Part shown: piece after piece, positions 17,424 to 26,216 of the stretch
How the letters are laid out: the number at the start of each line of letters is the position of its first letter
Position numbering within the stretch: the first letter of the stretch is position 1
Source: Burkholderia aenigmatica
Lineage (GTDB): Bacteria; Pseudomonadota; Gammaproteobacteria; Burkholderiales; Burkholderiaceae
DNA length: 64,000 nt
Reading direction: 5' to 3'
Assembly: GCF_902499175.1 (NCBI RefSeq)
Contig: NZ_CABVQC010000029.1
Location: 1 to 64,000, forward strand
The notes under the pieces: generated by a model
Told to the model about the DNA's origin: nothing
The model's input: only the letters and a program-made list of their open reading frames with translations
Databases searched by the model: none
Made by a program: the position numbers and the translations under genes

Positions 17424-19247
17424 ATGTGCGGAATCGTCGGAGCAAGCGGCCTGAACAATCAGGTGCCGCAACTGGTCAATGCGCTGAGCCGGCTCGAGTA
17501 TCGCGGCTACGACTCGTGCGGCATCGCCGTGCAGGACGACGGCCGCCTGCGCAGCGAACGCACGTTGCGGCGCGTGACCGACCTGCAAGCCCGCGTGCTG
17601 ACGCTGGGCCTCGAAGCGCAGACCTGCATCGCGCATACGCGCTGGGCGACGCACGGCGCGCCGTCGGAAATGAACGCGCATCCGATCATGTCCGGCGACA
17701 CGATCGCGGTCGTACATAACGGCATCATCGAGAACCACGACGCGCTGCGCGTGGAGTTGCGAGAGCGCGGCTACGCGTTTCGCGGCCAGACCGACACCGA
17801 GGTGATCGCGCACCTGATCCACAGCCTCTACCGCGACGACCTGTTCGACGCGGTCGTGCGCGCGGTCAAGCGGCTGCACGGCGCATACGCGATCGCGGTG
17901 CTGAGCGCGCGCGAGCCGCAGCGTCTCGTCGCCGCGCGCGCCGGTTCGCCGCTCGTGATCGGCATCGGCGCCGAACAGAACTACCTCGCGTCCGACTGCG
18001 CGGCGCTCGGCGACCTGACCGACCGCTTCGTCTATCTGGAAGACGGCGACGTCGCGCTGATCACGCCGGACCGCATCGCCGTGGTCGACTTGGGCGGGCA
18101 CGAGGCCCAGCGCCCGCTGTGCCAGGTGAAGGCGCGCGACGGCGATGCCGCGCTCGGCCCGTACCAGCACTTCATGCAGAAGGAGATCTTCGAGCAGCCG
18201 AAAGCGATCGACAGCACGCTCGACGGCATCGACACGATCTCGCCGGCGCTGTTCGACGCGACCGACGGCACGCGCGCGCTGCTGTCGCGCGTCAGGAGCG
18301 TGCTGCTGCTCGGCTGCGGCACCAGCTACTACGCGGGCCTGACCGCGAAATACTGGCTGGAGGCCATCGCGGGCGTGCCCGCGCAGGTCGAGATCGCCAG
18401 CGAATTCCGCTACCGCGATACGGTGGCCGATCCGCGCACGCTGGTGGTCGGCATTTCGCAATCGGGCGAGACAGCCGACACGATCGGGGCGATCGAGCGG
18501 GCGCGCGAAATGGGCCAGCAACTGTCGATGGCGATCTGCAACGTGGCGACCAGCACGATTGCACGCAACGCGCCGCTGCGGTTCCTGACGCGGGCCGGCA
18601 TCGAGCTCGGCGTCGCGTCGACCAAGGCGTTCACGACGCAGCTCGTCGCGCTGTTCGTGCTGACGCTGACGCTCGCGCAGCTGCGCGGCCGGCTCGACGA
18701 GGCGCAGGTCGCGCTGCACCTGAAGCAGTTGCGTGCGCTGCCCGAGCGCATCGGCCATGCACTCGCGCTCGAAACGCAGATCATGGGCTGGGCCGCGAAG
18801 TTCGCCGGCACCGAGAATGCGCTGTTCCTCGGGCGCGGGATTCATTTCCCGATCGCGATGGAAGGCGCGTTGAAGCTCAAGGAGGTGTCCTACATCCACG
18901 CGGAAGGCTATGCGGCCGGCGAACTGAAGCACGGCCCGCTCGCGCTCGTCACGAGCGCGATGCCGGTCGTCACGATCGCGCCGGACGATCGCCTGTTCCA
19001 GAAGCTGAAATCCAACATGGCCGAAGTGCGCGCGCGCGGCGGGCGGCTCTACGTGCTGGCCGGCGATCAGCTCGGGATCGACGCCGATCGAGACACGCAC
19101 CTGATCCGCGTGCGCGAATCGGGCGACCTGCTGTCGCCGATCGTCAACGTGATCCCACTGCAGCTGCTCGCGTATCACGTCGGCTGCGCGCGCGGAGCCG
19201 ACGTCGACAAGCCACGCAACCTCGCGAAATCGGTGACCGTCGAATGA
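17424..19247 (+). CDS. glmS: Glutamine-fructose-6-phosphate aminotransferase within the PNAG operon
   Basis: This 607-residue enzyme makes glucosamine-6-phosphate from fructose-6-phosphate and glutamine, the first step towards UDP-GlcNAc. The N-terminal Ntn glutaminase begins MCGIVGAS, with Cys2 as nucleophile after Met removal, and carries YRGYDSCG and THGAPSEMNAHP. The two SIS isomerase domains follow (CGTSYYAG, SQSGETADT, STKAFTTQ, EGALKLKEVSYIHAEGY). The C-terminus DKPRNLAKSVTVE is canonical. It lies 77 bp after pgaD on the same strand. Because a housekeeping glmS is expected elsewhere in a Burkholderia genome, this is probably an operon-specific copy that raises precursor supply for the exopolysaccharide. 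No glmS ribozyme is expected or seen. Confidence 0.95.
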   Translation: MCGIVGASGLNNQVPQLVNALSRLEYRGYDSCGIAVQDDGRLRSERTLRRVTDLQARVLTLGLEAQTCIAHTRWATHGAPSEMNAHPIMSGDTIAVVHNGIIENHDALRVELRERGYAFRGQTDTEVIAHLIHSLYRDDLFDAVVRAVKRLHGAYAIAVLSAREPQRLVAARAGSPLVIGIGAEQNYLASDCAALGDLTDRFVYLEDGDVALITPDRIAVVDLGGHEAQRPLCQVKARDGDAALGPYQHFMQKEIFEQPKAIDSTLDGIDTISPALFDATDGTRALLSRVRSVLLLGCGTSYYAGLTAKYWLEAIAGVPAQVEIASEFRYRDTVADPRTLVVGISQSGETADTIGAIERAREMGQQLSMAICNVATSTIARNAPLRFLTRAGIELGVASTKAFTTQLVALFVLTLTLAQLRGRLDEAQVALHLKQLRALPERIGHALALETQIMGWAAKFAGTENALFLGRGIHFPIAMEGALKLKEVSYIHAEGYAAGELKHGPLALVTSAMPVVTIAPDDRLFQKLKSNMAEVRARGGRLYVLAGDQLGIDADRDTHLIRVRESGDLLSPIVNVIPLQLLAYHVGCARGADVDKPRNLAKSVTVE

Positions 19248-20512
19248 AGCGGCGAGCGCGCCCGGCACAGGCGGTCGCGCAGTGCGTCGCGGCCGCGCTG
19301 TGCGGCGCATGCTGCATCGTCACGGTGCCGCCGCCGGCTTTCGCCGCCACGCCGGCCGTGCATACGGTCACCGTGCCGGACGCCCCGTCATCCCGCCCGG
19401 CCGTCGATCCGCGCAGCTTCATGCACGGCATCGGCGTGGCCGACGCCGGCAACGGCAAGCGCTGGGTGTTCTTCAGCAGCTCGGGCATCGTGCCGCGCGG
19501 CGCGCTGCGCAACGGCAACTGGCCGCACGACGTGTACGTCGGCGAATGGCTGCCCGGCAAGCCGCACCTGCTGCACGTCCATACGTTCATCAGCCGCCCC
19601 GAGGCGCAGGAGCCCGTGTCGATCGCGCAGAACGCGCGCGGCGACATCTTCGTCACGTTCGAGGACGGCTGGAACGCACCGCAGGAGGTCAGCCAGCGCT
19701 ACGGCGTGTACCGCCGCGACCTGAAGCCGATCAAGCCCTACCCGAATGACGTCGAATCGGGCGGCCACTCGGGGCATGTCGCGACGGCAGCCGACCGCTT
19801 CGTCGTGTTCTATTCGGCCGACTGGATCGACGGCGGCGGCGTCGACAATCTCGGCACCGGCAACGGCGTCTACGTGAAAACCTACGACGACGCCGGGCGC
19901 GTGCTGAATCATGTCGAGGTCGCGCCGCACCGCCGCGAATGGTGGCCCGTGATCGCCGGTTCGCCGCACAAGGCGCTGCTGGTCTGGCAGAAGTTCATCG
20001 ACGACAGTACCGACGCGAAGCTCGAGTACGCGATGTTCGACCCGGTGACCGCGAAGCTGGAGATGCTGGGCGAACTGAACGACGCCATCCAGTATTACGT
20101 CTATTCCGCGGCCTACGTGCCGGCGATCGACCGCTTCATCGTCACCACGACGACCGCGAACGGTCGCGGCGTCGCGATGCTGATCGATCCGGACGGACAG
20201 CGTACCGCGACGCTCGGCTGCCTGCCGGCGACGGTGCGCGAATCCAGTATCGGTGTCGCCGGAGCGCGTGCGTACGTGCCGATCCGCGACGGGCGGCTCC
20301 TGACGCTCGCACTGTCGCCGGCCGGCATCGCCGCGAGCGGCGCGCAGCCTTCGCCGATTCCGTGGGGCACGACCGGTATCGCCGGTTTCCCGGCGCACGG
20401 CGACGCAATGCATTTCGTGTCGCTGACGCCCTCCGGCGCGCGCGAAGCCGATTTCGAACCGGCCCGGGACAAGCCGCTCCCCGAGGCAGCGTTGCGCTGT
20501 TCGGGTCAGTGA
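19244..20512 (+). CDS. Exported protein of unknown function coupled to glmS
   Basis: This 422-residue protein starts at the ATG that overlaps the glmS stop (ATGA, 19244-19247), so the two are translationally coupled. A signal peptide is visible (about 1-35, ending PPPAFAATPA). The mature part has repeated beta-rich stretches with W/Y and D-G turns (GKRWVFFSSSG, GDIFVTFEDGW, DRFVVFYSADWIDGGG, HKALLVWQKF, DRFIVTTTTANGRG, GRLLTLALSP). This suggests a secreted beta-propeller of sialidase or carbohydrate-binding type, but I recognise no named family. A role in PNAG processing, binding or matrix anchoring is inferred only from its position at the end of the operon. Confidence 0.72.
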   Translation: MKRRARPAQAVAQCVAAALCGACCIVTVPPPAFAATPAVHTVTVPDAPSSRPAVDPRSFMHGIGVADAGNGKRWVFFSSSGIVPRGALRNGNWPHDVYVGEWLPGKPHLLHVHTFISRPEAQEPVSIAQNARGDIFVTFEDGWNAPQEVSQRYGVYRRDLKPIKPYPNDVESGGHSGHVATAADRFVVFYSADWIDGGGVDNLGTGNGVYVKTYDDAGRVLNHVEVAPHRREWWPVIAGSPHKALLVWQKFIDDSTDAKLEYAMFDPVTAKLEMLGELNDAIQYYVYSAAYVPAIDRFIVTTTTANGRGVAMLIDPDGQRTATLGCLPATVRESSIGVAGARAYVPIRDGRLLTLALSPAGIAASGAQPSPIPWGTTGIAGFPAHGDAMHFVSLTPSGAREADFEPARDKPLPEAALRCSGQ

Positions 20513-20569
20513 GGACGGTGCGGCCCGCCGGTCGGTCGCTTCCCTCGACCGACTCGATCGCGGTGAACG

Positions 20570-21424
20570 CTAACGCCCGGCCGTTTCGCTGCCAGGCTCG
20601 TCCTGTCCGAAACGCGCCACGCAGTGCCACACCCATTTGGCGGTCTGGTAGTCGAGCAGCCCGTCGCGGGCACGGTCGAGCGTGGCGGGCGTCACGACGC
20701 GATCGACGCCGATGCGTGCGATCGCGTCGGCTGCCGCGTCGCCGCGAAACTGCCGGCACGCCTCCAGCCGTGCCAGCGACAGCCGAAAGCCGTCGTGCCA
20801 CTCGACCCGGCAGCCCGAGCGGCGAGCGATGGCCTCGACCGGCGTATCGCGATAGCTGGGATCGAGCACGATCGCCTCGACGTCGTCGGCCAGACTGACC
20901 ACGCCGTGCACGTGCGCTTCGATGTAGTTGTCGAGCTGCGGATCGAAACCGTCGCGATTCTCGGTCGCCAGCGCGACCAGCGGCGTGCCGTCGCGGATCG
21001 CGAAATGCCGCGGCTCGTAGTAGCTGTCGGGATAGCAGAACGTCGTCCGTTCGAGCACATGGCTGCGCAGGCGCAAGTGACACGAACCGAAACGGCGCGA
21101 TCCGCCGGCAGGATCGCGGCAATGATTCAGCGCGCCGTATTTCGGCCGCCAGACGGGATCGGCGGCATCGTAGGCCTGCCCGAACATCCGGCTTTCCCAC
21201 AACCAGCGCGCGCCGCCGGGATGCGCAGTCAGGCCGCCGTTGCTCGTCGCCGTTTCGAACTGGGATCGGTAGAGGCCGTCGCGGACGATCCGCTCGAGGG
21301 TGCCGACGCCGTCGACCTGCGTGTCCGGATGGAAGTTGAGCGTCACCGGCCAAGCGCCGGACGGACGGCCGGGCGGCCAGGCCTGCCGGATATGCGCGAG
21401 CGCGCGGGCGACGGAAGGGTCCAT
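20570..21424 (-). CDS. DUF3626 domain protein
   Basis: A 284-residue protein from the ATG at 21424 (MDPSVARALAHIRQAW). A GTG ten codons further upstream (21454) is an alternative start. It matches the DUF3626 family along its length: VTLNFHPDTQVDGVGTLERI, YRSQFETATSNGG, GSCHLRLR, ENRDGFDPQLDNYIEAHVHG and LDPSYRDT. Conserved His, Asp and Glu residues suggest a metal-dependent or toxin-like enzyme, but no activity is established for the family to my knowledge. It is convergent with the exported protein ending at 20512 and divergent from the cytochrome gene at 21599. No linked partner is apparent. Confidence 0.82.
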   Translation of the reverse strand: MDPSVARALAHIRQAWPPGRPSGAWPVTLNFHPDTQVDGVGTLERIVRDGLYRSQFETATSNGGLTAHPGGARWLWESRMFGQAYDAADPVWRPKYGALNHCRDPAGGSRRFGSCHLRLRSHVLERTTFCYPDSYYEPRHFAIRDGTPLVALATENRDGFDPQLDNYIEAHVHGVVSLADDVEAIVLDPSYRDTPVEAIARRSGCRVEWHDGFRLSLARLEACRQFRGDAAADAIARIGVDRVVTPATLDRARDGLLDYQTAKWVWHCVARFGQDEPGSETAGR

Positions 21425-21598
21425 GTCGTGTTGTCCGGCCGCACCACGCGGCACATCGGAGCACGATACACCATCGCCTGACGTCCGTTTCCCGTGCCGG
21501 CCGCGCCCGTACCGGATAGACTGTCGCCCGACTCATGCCATCGGCACGGCGCGCGGTATCCTCCCGCCGTTGCCGAACCTGCCCTCCCTGGAGAACGA

Positions 21599-22432
21599 AT
21601 GCTGAAGCGCCGGTTGTTTCCGCTGTTGCTGCTGACGGTTTGCCTGCTCGGGCAGCGCGCATTCGCCGAGTCCGCGCTCGAGCTCGCGACCGGCGACACG
21701 CCCCGCTCCTTCACGCCGCAGGCGCTGCTCGCGCGCCCCGACGCCGCGACGATCCGCGTGCCGCGCGACATCGCGTACGGCAAACCGATGACCTTCCGCG
21801 CGGTGCCGTTCGCCGACCTGCTCGGCGACACGCTGCCGGCCGACGGCGTGCTCGAAACCCGCGCAGCCGACGGTTTCGCCGCACAACTGCCGCTGGAGCT
21901 CGCGCGCCACCGCGCGCCGGCCGGCGCCGTTGCATGGCTCGCGATCGAGGATCCCGCGCACCCGTGGCCGACACTGCCGGGCAAGGCGGTCAGCGCGGGG
22001 CCGTTCTATCTCGTCTGGCTCGGGCCGAAAGCGTCGTCGGTGCGCGGCGAGCAATGGCCGTATCAGATCGTGCGCGTCACGATCGAATCGTCGCCGCTCG
22101 CGCGCTGGCCGTCGCTTGCCGTCGATGCCGCGCTGCCCGCGAACGACCCGGCGCGCGCCGGCCAGCACCTGTTCGTCACGCAATGCCTCGCGTGCCACCG
22201 CATCGACGGCGCGGGCAGCAGCCACGCCGGCCCCGACCTGAACACGCCGATGAATCCGGTCGACTACTTCCAGCCCGCCGCGCTGCGCCGCTACATCCGC
22301 AACCCGGCGTCGGTGCGCGACTGGCCGGGCCGCAGCATGCCGGCGTTTCCGCCCGATCAGCTGAGCGACCGCGAACTCGACCAGATCGTCGCGTATCTCG
22401 CGTATATGGCGCGGCGCAAGGCCGCTCAGTAA
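21599..22432 (+). CDS. Periplasmic c-type cytochrome
   Basis: A 277-residue protein starting MLKRRLFPLLLLTVCLLGQRAFAE, a clear signal peptide. GGAG (21590-21593) precedes the ATG. Residues about 25-170 form a domain resembling the molybdopterin-oxidoreductase-like region found fused to cytochromes (SFTPQALLARPDAATIRV, YQIVRVTIE). Residues about 185-270 are a single-haem cytochrome c with CLACH as the haem-binding motif and a distal Met in GRSMPAFPPDQLSDREL. It probably transfers electrons in the periplasm. The redox partner is not in the window. The GNAT gene downstream starts after 29 bp. Confidence 0.88.
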   Translation: MLKRRLFPLLLLTVCLLGQRAFAESALELATGDTPRSFTPQALLARPDAATIRVPRDIAYGKPMTFRAVPFADLLGDTLPADGVLETRAADGFAAQLPLELARHRAPAGAVAWLAIEDPAHPWPTLPGKAVSAGPFYLVWLGPKASSVRGEQWPYQIVRVTIESSPLARWPSLAVDAALPANDPARAGQHLFVTQCLACHRIDGAGSSHAGPDLNTPMNPVDYFQPAALRRYIRNPASVRDWPGRSMPAFPPDQLSDRELDQIVAYLAYMARRKAAQ

Positions 22433-22461
22433 CGCGCGGCCGGACTACACAAGGAACGTTG

Positions 22462-22941
22462 ATGACGTCACACGACACGCTGTTCACCATCGCATCGATC
22501 GAGGCCGCGCAGACACACCCGCTCCGGGCGACGATCCTGCTGAACGGCGATCTGAACGCGTGCGAACTGGCTGGCGACCATGCGCCGACGACCCTGCACG
22601 TCGGCGTACGCGACGCATCGGGCATCGTCGCCGTTGCGTCTCTCTGCGAGGCGTGGCGCGACGACGATCGCGCGCGGCCGGCGTGGCGGCTGCGCGGGAT
22701 GGCCGTCCACCCTGCGGTTCGCGGCCTGGGCTTCGGGCGCGTGCTGGTGCAGGTCTGCGTGCGGCATGCGGAAGCACATGGGGCCGCGCTCGTGTGGTGC
22801 ACGGCACGCGAAGCCGCGTACCGGTTCTACGAAAAGCTCGGCTTCGCGGCCGATGGCGCGATGGTGACGATGCCGGGGCGCACCGATACGGCGTTCCATG
22901 TGATGCGGCGATATATCGATCGACATTCGCCAACGGCCTGA
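22462..22941 (+). CDS. GNAT family N-acetyltransferase
   Basis: A 159-residue protein starting MTSHDTLFTIASIEAAQTH, with AAGGAA 5-10 bases upstream. The acetyl-CoA-binding motif A is present: LRGMAVHPAVRGLGFGRVLVQ, with the R/Q-x-x-G-x-G/A pattern. The C-terminal AAYRFYEKLGFAADG is the usual beta6-alpha4 region. The acceptor cannot be predicted. It lies 29 bp after the cytochrome gene and may share its transcript, though no functional link is obvious. Confidence 0.88.
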   Translation: MTSHDTLFTIASIEAAQTHPLRATILLNGDLNACELAGDHAPTTLHVGVRDASGIVAVASLCEAWRDDDRARPAWRLRGMAVHPAVRGLGFGRVLVQVCVRHAEAHGAALVWCTAREAAYRFYEKLGFAADGAMVTMPGRTDTAFHVMRRYIDRHSPTA

Positions 22942-23039
22942 CGCGAACCGCGCGTTCGCGTCGTCAGGCGCGAAACGGCGCGGCGCGGCCCGGAGCACAC
23001 GCTCTCGCCAGACCGCCGCCATCACGCTCAGGCTCAGAC

Positions 23040-24311
23040 TCAGGCTTCCTGCGCGCTCTGCAGCACCGCACGCAACAGCACGTCGGCGCCCGCCGCCGCC
23101 CACTCGGGCGTAATCGCTTCGGCCTCGTTGTGGCTCAGCCCGTCGACGCACGGCACGAAGATCATCCCCGTCGGCGCGACGCGCGCGACATAGCAGGCGT
23201 CATGACCCGCGCCGGACACGATATCCATGTGCGACAGCCCGAGCGCCTGTGCCGCATCGCGCACCGTGTCGATGCAGCGCGGCGCGAACGGGATCGGCGC
23301 ATACGTGAAGATCTGCTCGATCTGCGCGCCGAGGCCCGTTTCGTCGGCCACGCGCGCCAGCTCCGCACGCAGCGCCGCATCCAGCTCGTCGAGCACCGCG
23401 TCGTCGGGATGACGGAATTCGACCGTGAAGAAGCAGCCGCCCGGCACCGTGTTGCGCGAGTTCGGCCGCGCCTCGATCATCCCGACCGTCGCGCGCGCGT
23501 ACGGCGCGTAACGGCGGCCGAGCACTTCGACGAACGAGATCATCCGCGCGGCGCCGACCAGCGCATCGCGGCGGAATTCCATCGGCGTCGTGCCCGCGTG
23601 CGCGTCGACACCCGTGAACGTCACCTCGTACCAGCGCTGCCCCTGCCCGGCCGTCACGACGCCGATCGTCTTGCCGGCACGTTCGAGAATCGCGCCCTGT
23701 TCGATATGCAGCTCATACGCCGCATGCACCAGATAGCCGCCGACGGGCTCGGCGCCCGCATAGCCGATCCGCGCCAGTTCCTCGCCGATCGTCCTGCCTG
23801 CACTGTCAGTGCGCGACAGCCCGTATTCGAGCGTATAGACGCCCGAGAACACGCCGGCCGACACCATCGCCGGCGCGAAGCGCGAGCCTTCCTCGTTGGT
23901 CCAGATCACGACGTCGATCGGGCGCTCGGTCTCGATGCCCGCGTCGTTCAGCGCGCGCACGACCTCGAGTCCGCCAAGCACGCCGTAGATACCGTCGTAG
24001 CGGCCGCCCGTCGGCTGCGAGTCCGCGTGCGAGCCCGTCATGACCGGCGCGGCGTCGGGGTTGCGACCCGCGCGGCGCGCGAACACGTTGCCCATCTGGT
24101 CCACGCGCACCGTGCAGCCGGCGTCTTGCGCCCATTGCACGAACAGGTCGCGCGACTCGCGATCGAGATCGGTCAGCGCAAGGCGGCAGACGCCGCCCTT
24201 CGGCGTCGCGCCGATCTGCGCCATCCGGTCGAGCGACGCCCACAGGCGATGGCCGTCGACGCGCGGCGCACTCGCGCTTGCCGCATGGGTATGGGCGGTG
24301 TCGTTACGCAT
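23040..24311 (-). CDS. M20-family amidohydrolase (N-carbamoyl-L-amino acid hydrolase / allantoate amidohydrolase type)
   Basis: A 423-residue protein starting MRNDTAHTHAASASAPRV. Metal-binding and dimer signatures of the hydantoinase/carbamoylase group are present: MTGSHADSQPTGGRYDGIYGV, WTNEEGSRFAPAMVSAGVFSG, ELHIEQGAILE, HAGTTPMEFRRDAL, and SGAGHDACYVARVAPTGMIFVPC with SHNEAE. It overlaps by 8 bp the upstream gene for a thiazoline-carboxylate hydrolase-like protein. That pairing matches the known Pseudomonas route in which L-2-amino-thiazoline-4-carboxylate is opened to N-carbamoyl-L-cysteine and then hydrolysed to cysteine. The specific substrate is therefore inferred from context. Confidence 0.9.
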   Translation of the reverse strand: MRNDTAHTHAASASAPRVDGHRLWASLDRMAQIGATPKGGVCRLALTDLDRESRDLFVQWAQDAGCTVRVDQMGNVFARRAGRNPDAAPVMTGSHADSQPTGGRYDGIYGVLGGLEVVRALNDAGIETERPIDVVIWTNEEGSRFAPAMVSAGVFSGVYTLEYGLSRTDSAGRTIGEELARIGYAGAEPVGGYLVHAAYELHIEQGAILERAGKTIGVVTAGQGQRWYEVTFTGVDAHAGTTPMEFRRDALVGAARMISFVEVLGRRYAPYARATVGMIEARPNSRNTVPGGCFFTVEFRHPDDAVLDELDAALRAELARVADETGLGAQIEQIFTYAPIPFAPRCIDTVRDAAQALGLSHMDIVSGAGHDACYVARVAPTGMIFVPCVDGLSHNEAEAITPEWAAAGADVLLRAVLQSAQEA

Positions 24312-24828
24312 CGCCGTTCTCCGGCGCGGCTTGCAGCGCGTAGCGGAAATCGCAGCGCTTGCCGCCCTGCATGATCGTGCTCGTGCGCGTGAGCGCGACG
24401 TCCGGCGCATAGCCCTGGATGAAATAGCTGTCGCGCGCGCAGCTCAGCAGGTGGCCGATCTCGCCGAGCCCCATCGCGTGATACATCTCCGCGTAGCTGC
24501 AGCGATGCACGTCATAGTCGTAGTGCGCATCGTCCGCTCGCCGCACCTCGACGTCGAGCGCATCGTCCTTCTCCCACAGCACCTGCAGCGCGATGAACGA
24601 CTTCACGCTCGCGCCGTCCGGCTCCTGCGCGGCGAAGGTGCGGCCGGCGTCGACGGCCGCGCCGCGCACGGCTTCCGCGATCACGGCCTGCGCGCGCTCG
24701 GCGCCGAACTCACGCTTCATGATCTCGTAGATCGGCTTGATGATTTCCGCTTCGATGCGGCGCCGCGCGAGGATGCCGAGGCGCGTGTCCTCGGGTGCGG
24801 CGGCGGGTGTCTGGGTCGCTTCGGTCAT
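24304..24828 (-). CDS. L-2-amino-thiazoline-4-carboxylate hydrolase-like protein
   Basis: A 174-residue protein with the family pattern: helical N-terminus (RRRIEAEIIKPIYEIMKREFG), then DAHYDYDVHRCSYAEMYHAMGLGEIGHLLSCARD and a C-terminal MQGGKRCDFRY. The last motif, with conserved Cys and Asp, is characteristic of the ATC hydrolase domain family. Some members open L-ATC to N-carbamoyl-L-cysteine; others have unknown substrates. It sits between a periplasmic amino-acid-binding protein (33 bp upstream) and an M20 carbamoylase (8-bp overlap). The three probably form one operon for uptake and hydrolysis of a cyclic sulfur amino acid or a related carbamoyl compound. The family call is good; the substrate is inferred. 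Confidence 0.82.
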   Translation of the reverse strand: MTEATQTPAAAPEDTRLGILARRRIEAEIIKPIYEIMKREFGAERAQAVIAEAVRGAAVDAGRTFAAQEPDGASVKSFIALQVLWEKDDALDVEVRRADDAHYDYDVHRCSYAEMYHAMGLGEIGHLLSCARDSYFIQGYAPDVALTRTSTIMQGGKRCDFRYALQAAPENGDA

Positions 24829-24861
24829 GGGGGTCGTCTTGGTTTTTTTACGCTGTTTCGG

Positions 24862-26028
24862 TTACTTGGTCGCGGTGCGCGAGCCGCCGAGCACGTCGAC
24901 GACGGTCCACTTGCCGCCGCGCACCTGATAGATCGTGAAGGCCGGGTCCTTCAGGTTGCCTTCATTGTCGAACGCGATCCGCCCCGTCACGCCGGGCCGG
25001 TCGATCGCACGCACCGCCGCGACCAGCTTCGCCGGCTGCGTCGTGCCGGCCTTCTGCGCGGCCGCGATCAGCGTGGCGGCCGCATCGTACGCGAACGGCG
25101 CATGCAGTTCGATCGGGGCGTGGAAGCGCGCCTGGTATTGCGTGTCGAACGCCTTGCCGCCCGGCATCCGGTCGAGCGGCAGGCCCGGTTCGAGCGCCGT
25201 CACGCCGTCGCCGTCCTTGCCCGCGAGCGACAGGAAGGTCTGGCTCACGAAGCCGCCTGCGCCGAGCAGCGGCGCGTTCACGCCGAGCTGGCGCATCCGG
25301 CGCGAGATCGGCGCAGCCTGCGCATCGAGGCCGCCGAAGAACACGAGATCGGCGCGCTTGCCCTTGATCGCGGTCAGCACGCCGCTGAAGTCGGTGGTCT
25401 TGTCGTTCACGTACTGGCGATCGACGATCGCGCCGCCGTTCGCCTGCACGCCCTTGATGAACTGGTCGGCGAGCCCCGCGCCGAACGACGTGCGATCGTC
25501 GATCACCGCGATGCGCTTCGCCTTCAGCGTCTTCACCGCGTACGCGCCGGTGAAATTGCCGCCCGCATCGTCGTGACCCATGATGCGGAAGGCCGTCGCG
25601 TAGCCCTGCTGCGTGTACTGATGTCCGGTGGACGCCGGCGCGATCTGCGGGATGCCCGCATCGCGATAGACGCGCGACGCCGGCACGCTGCAGCCCGTGT
25701 TCCAGTGGCCGACGACGCCGATCACGTGCGTGTCGACAAGTTGCTGCGCAACCGCGACGGCCGTGCGCGGGTCGGACTGGTCGTCGGCCGCGACGAGCTT
25801 GTAGACGACCGGCTTGCCGCCGATGGTCGGATGCTTCGCGTTCGCGTCGTCGATCGCGAGTTGCGCGCCGTTCTGCAGATCCTTGCCGATCCGCGCGGAC
25901 GGGCCGGTGAGCGGCGCGGCGAGACCGATCAGGATCGTCTGCGGAGCGGATTGCGCGAACGCGGGAACGGAGGCGACCAGGGCGGCCGCCGAGAAGGCGA
26001 GGCTGGCGGGGAGAAAAGCGATTTTCAT
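24862..26028 (-). CDS. Branched-chain-amino-acid-type ABC transporter substrate-binding protein
   Basis: A 388-residue periplasmic protein with a signal peptide ending VPAFAQSA. It has the type I binding fold of the LivJ/LivK family (TILIGLAAPLTGPSARIGKDLQNGAQLAIDDANA, VIGVVGHWNTGCSVPASRVY, SFGAGLADQFIKGVQANGG, AFAYDAAATLI). No permease or ATPase genes accompany it, so it must share another LIV-type transporter or act as an orphan receptor. It is the first gene of the minus-strand operon with the hydrolase pair, which suggests its ligand is their substrate. It is divergent from the LysR gene at 26206. Confidence 0.93.
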   Translation of the reverse strand: MKIAFLPASLAFSAAALVASVPAFAQSAPQTILIGLAAPLTGPSARIGKDLQNGAQLAIDDANAKHPTIGGKPVVYKLVAADDQSDPRTAVAVAQQLVDTHVIGVVGHWNTGCSVPASRVYRDAGIPQIAPASTGHQYTQQGYATAFRIMGHDDAGGNFTGAYAVKTLKAKRIAVIDDRTSFGAGLADQFIKGVQANGGAIVDRQYVNDKTTDFSGVLTAIKGKRADLVFFGGLDAQAAPISRRMRQLGVNAPLLGAGGFVSQTFLSLAGKDGDGVTALEPGLPLDRMPGGKAFDTQYQARFHAPIELHAPFAYDAAATLIAAAQKAGTTQPAKLVAAVRAIDRPGVTGRIAFDNEGNLKDPAFTIYQVRGGKWTVVDVLGGSRTATK

Positions 26029-26054
26029 GTGCGGGGATCGGTGAATCGGATCAA

Positions 26055-26216
26055 AACATGAAAAATATTAAATATTCAGCACCCAAACCCCAAATACCCA
26101 ATTGTTGGATGCTTATGCCGTTCTCGGCACATTAACTTAAATAGTTGTAATTACGGAATATTTTCATGTTGTCACTCACGCTGACTTTTCGATAAAATTC
26201 GACACATGAAAAATAT
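26055..26216. promoter_or_regulatory. Three copies of an ACATGAAAAATATT motif in a divergent promoter region
   Basis: AACATGAAAAATATT occurs at 26055-26069. Its near-exact inverse, AATATTTTCATGTT, lies at 26157-26170. A third direct copy, ACATGAAAAATAT, at 26204-26216 overlaps the start codon of the LysR gene. The 177-bp gap is otherwise AT-rich. Paired inverted copies about 100 bp apart plus one on the gene start suggest an autoregulatory operator, possibly with looping, controlling both the LysR gene and the binding-protein operon. The binding protein is inferred. Confidence 0.5.
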
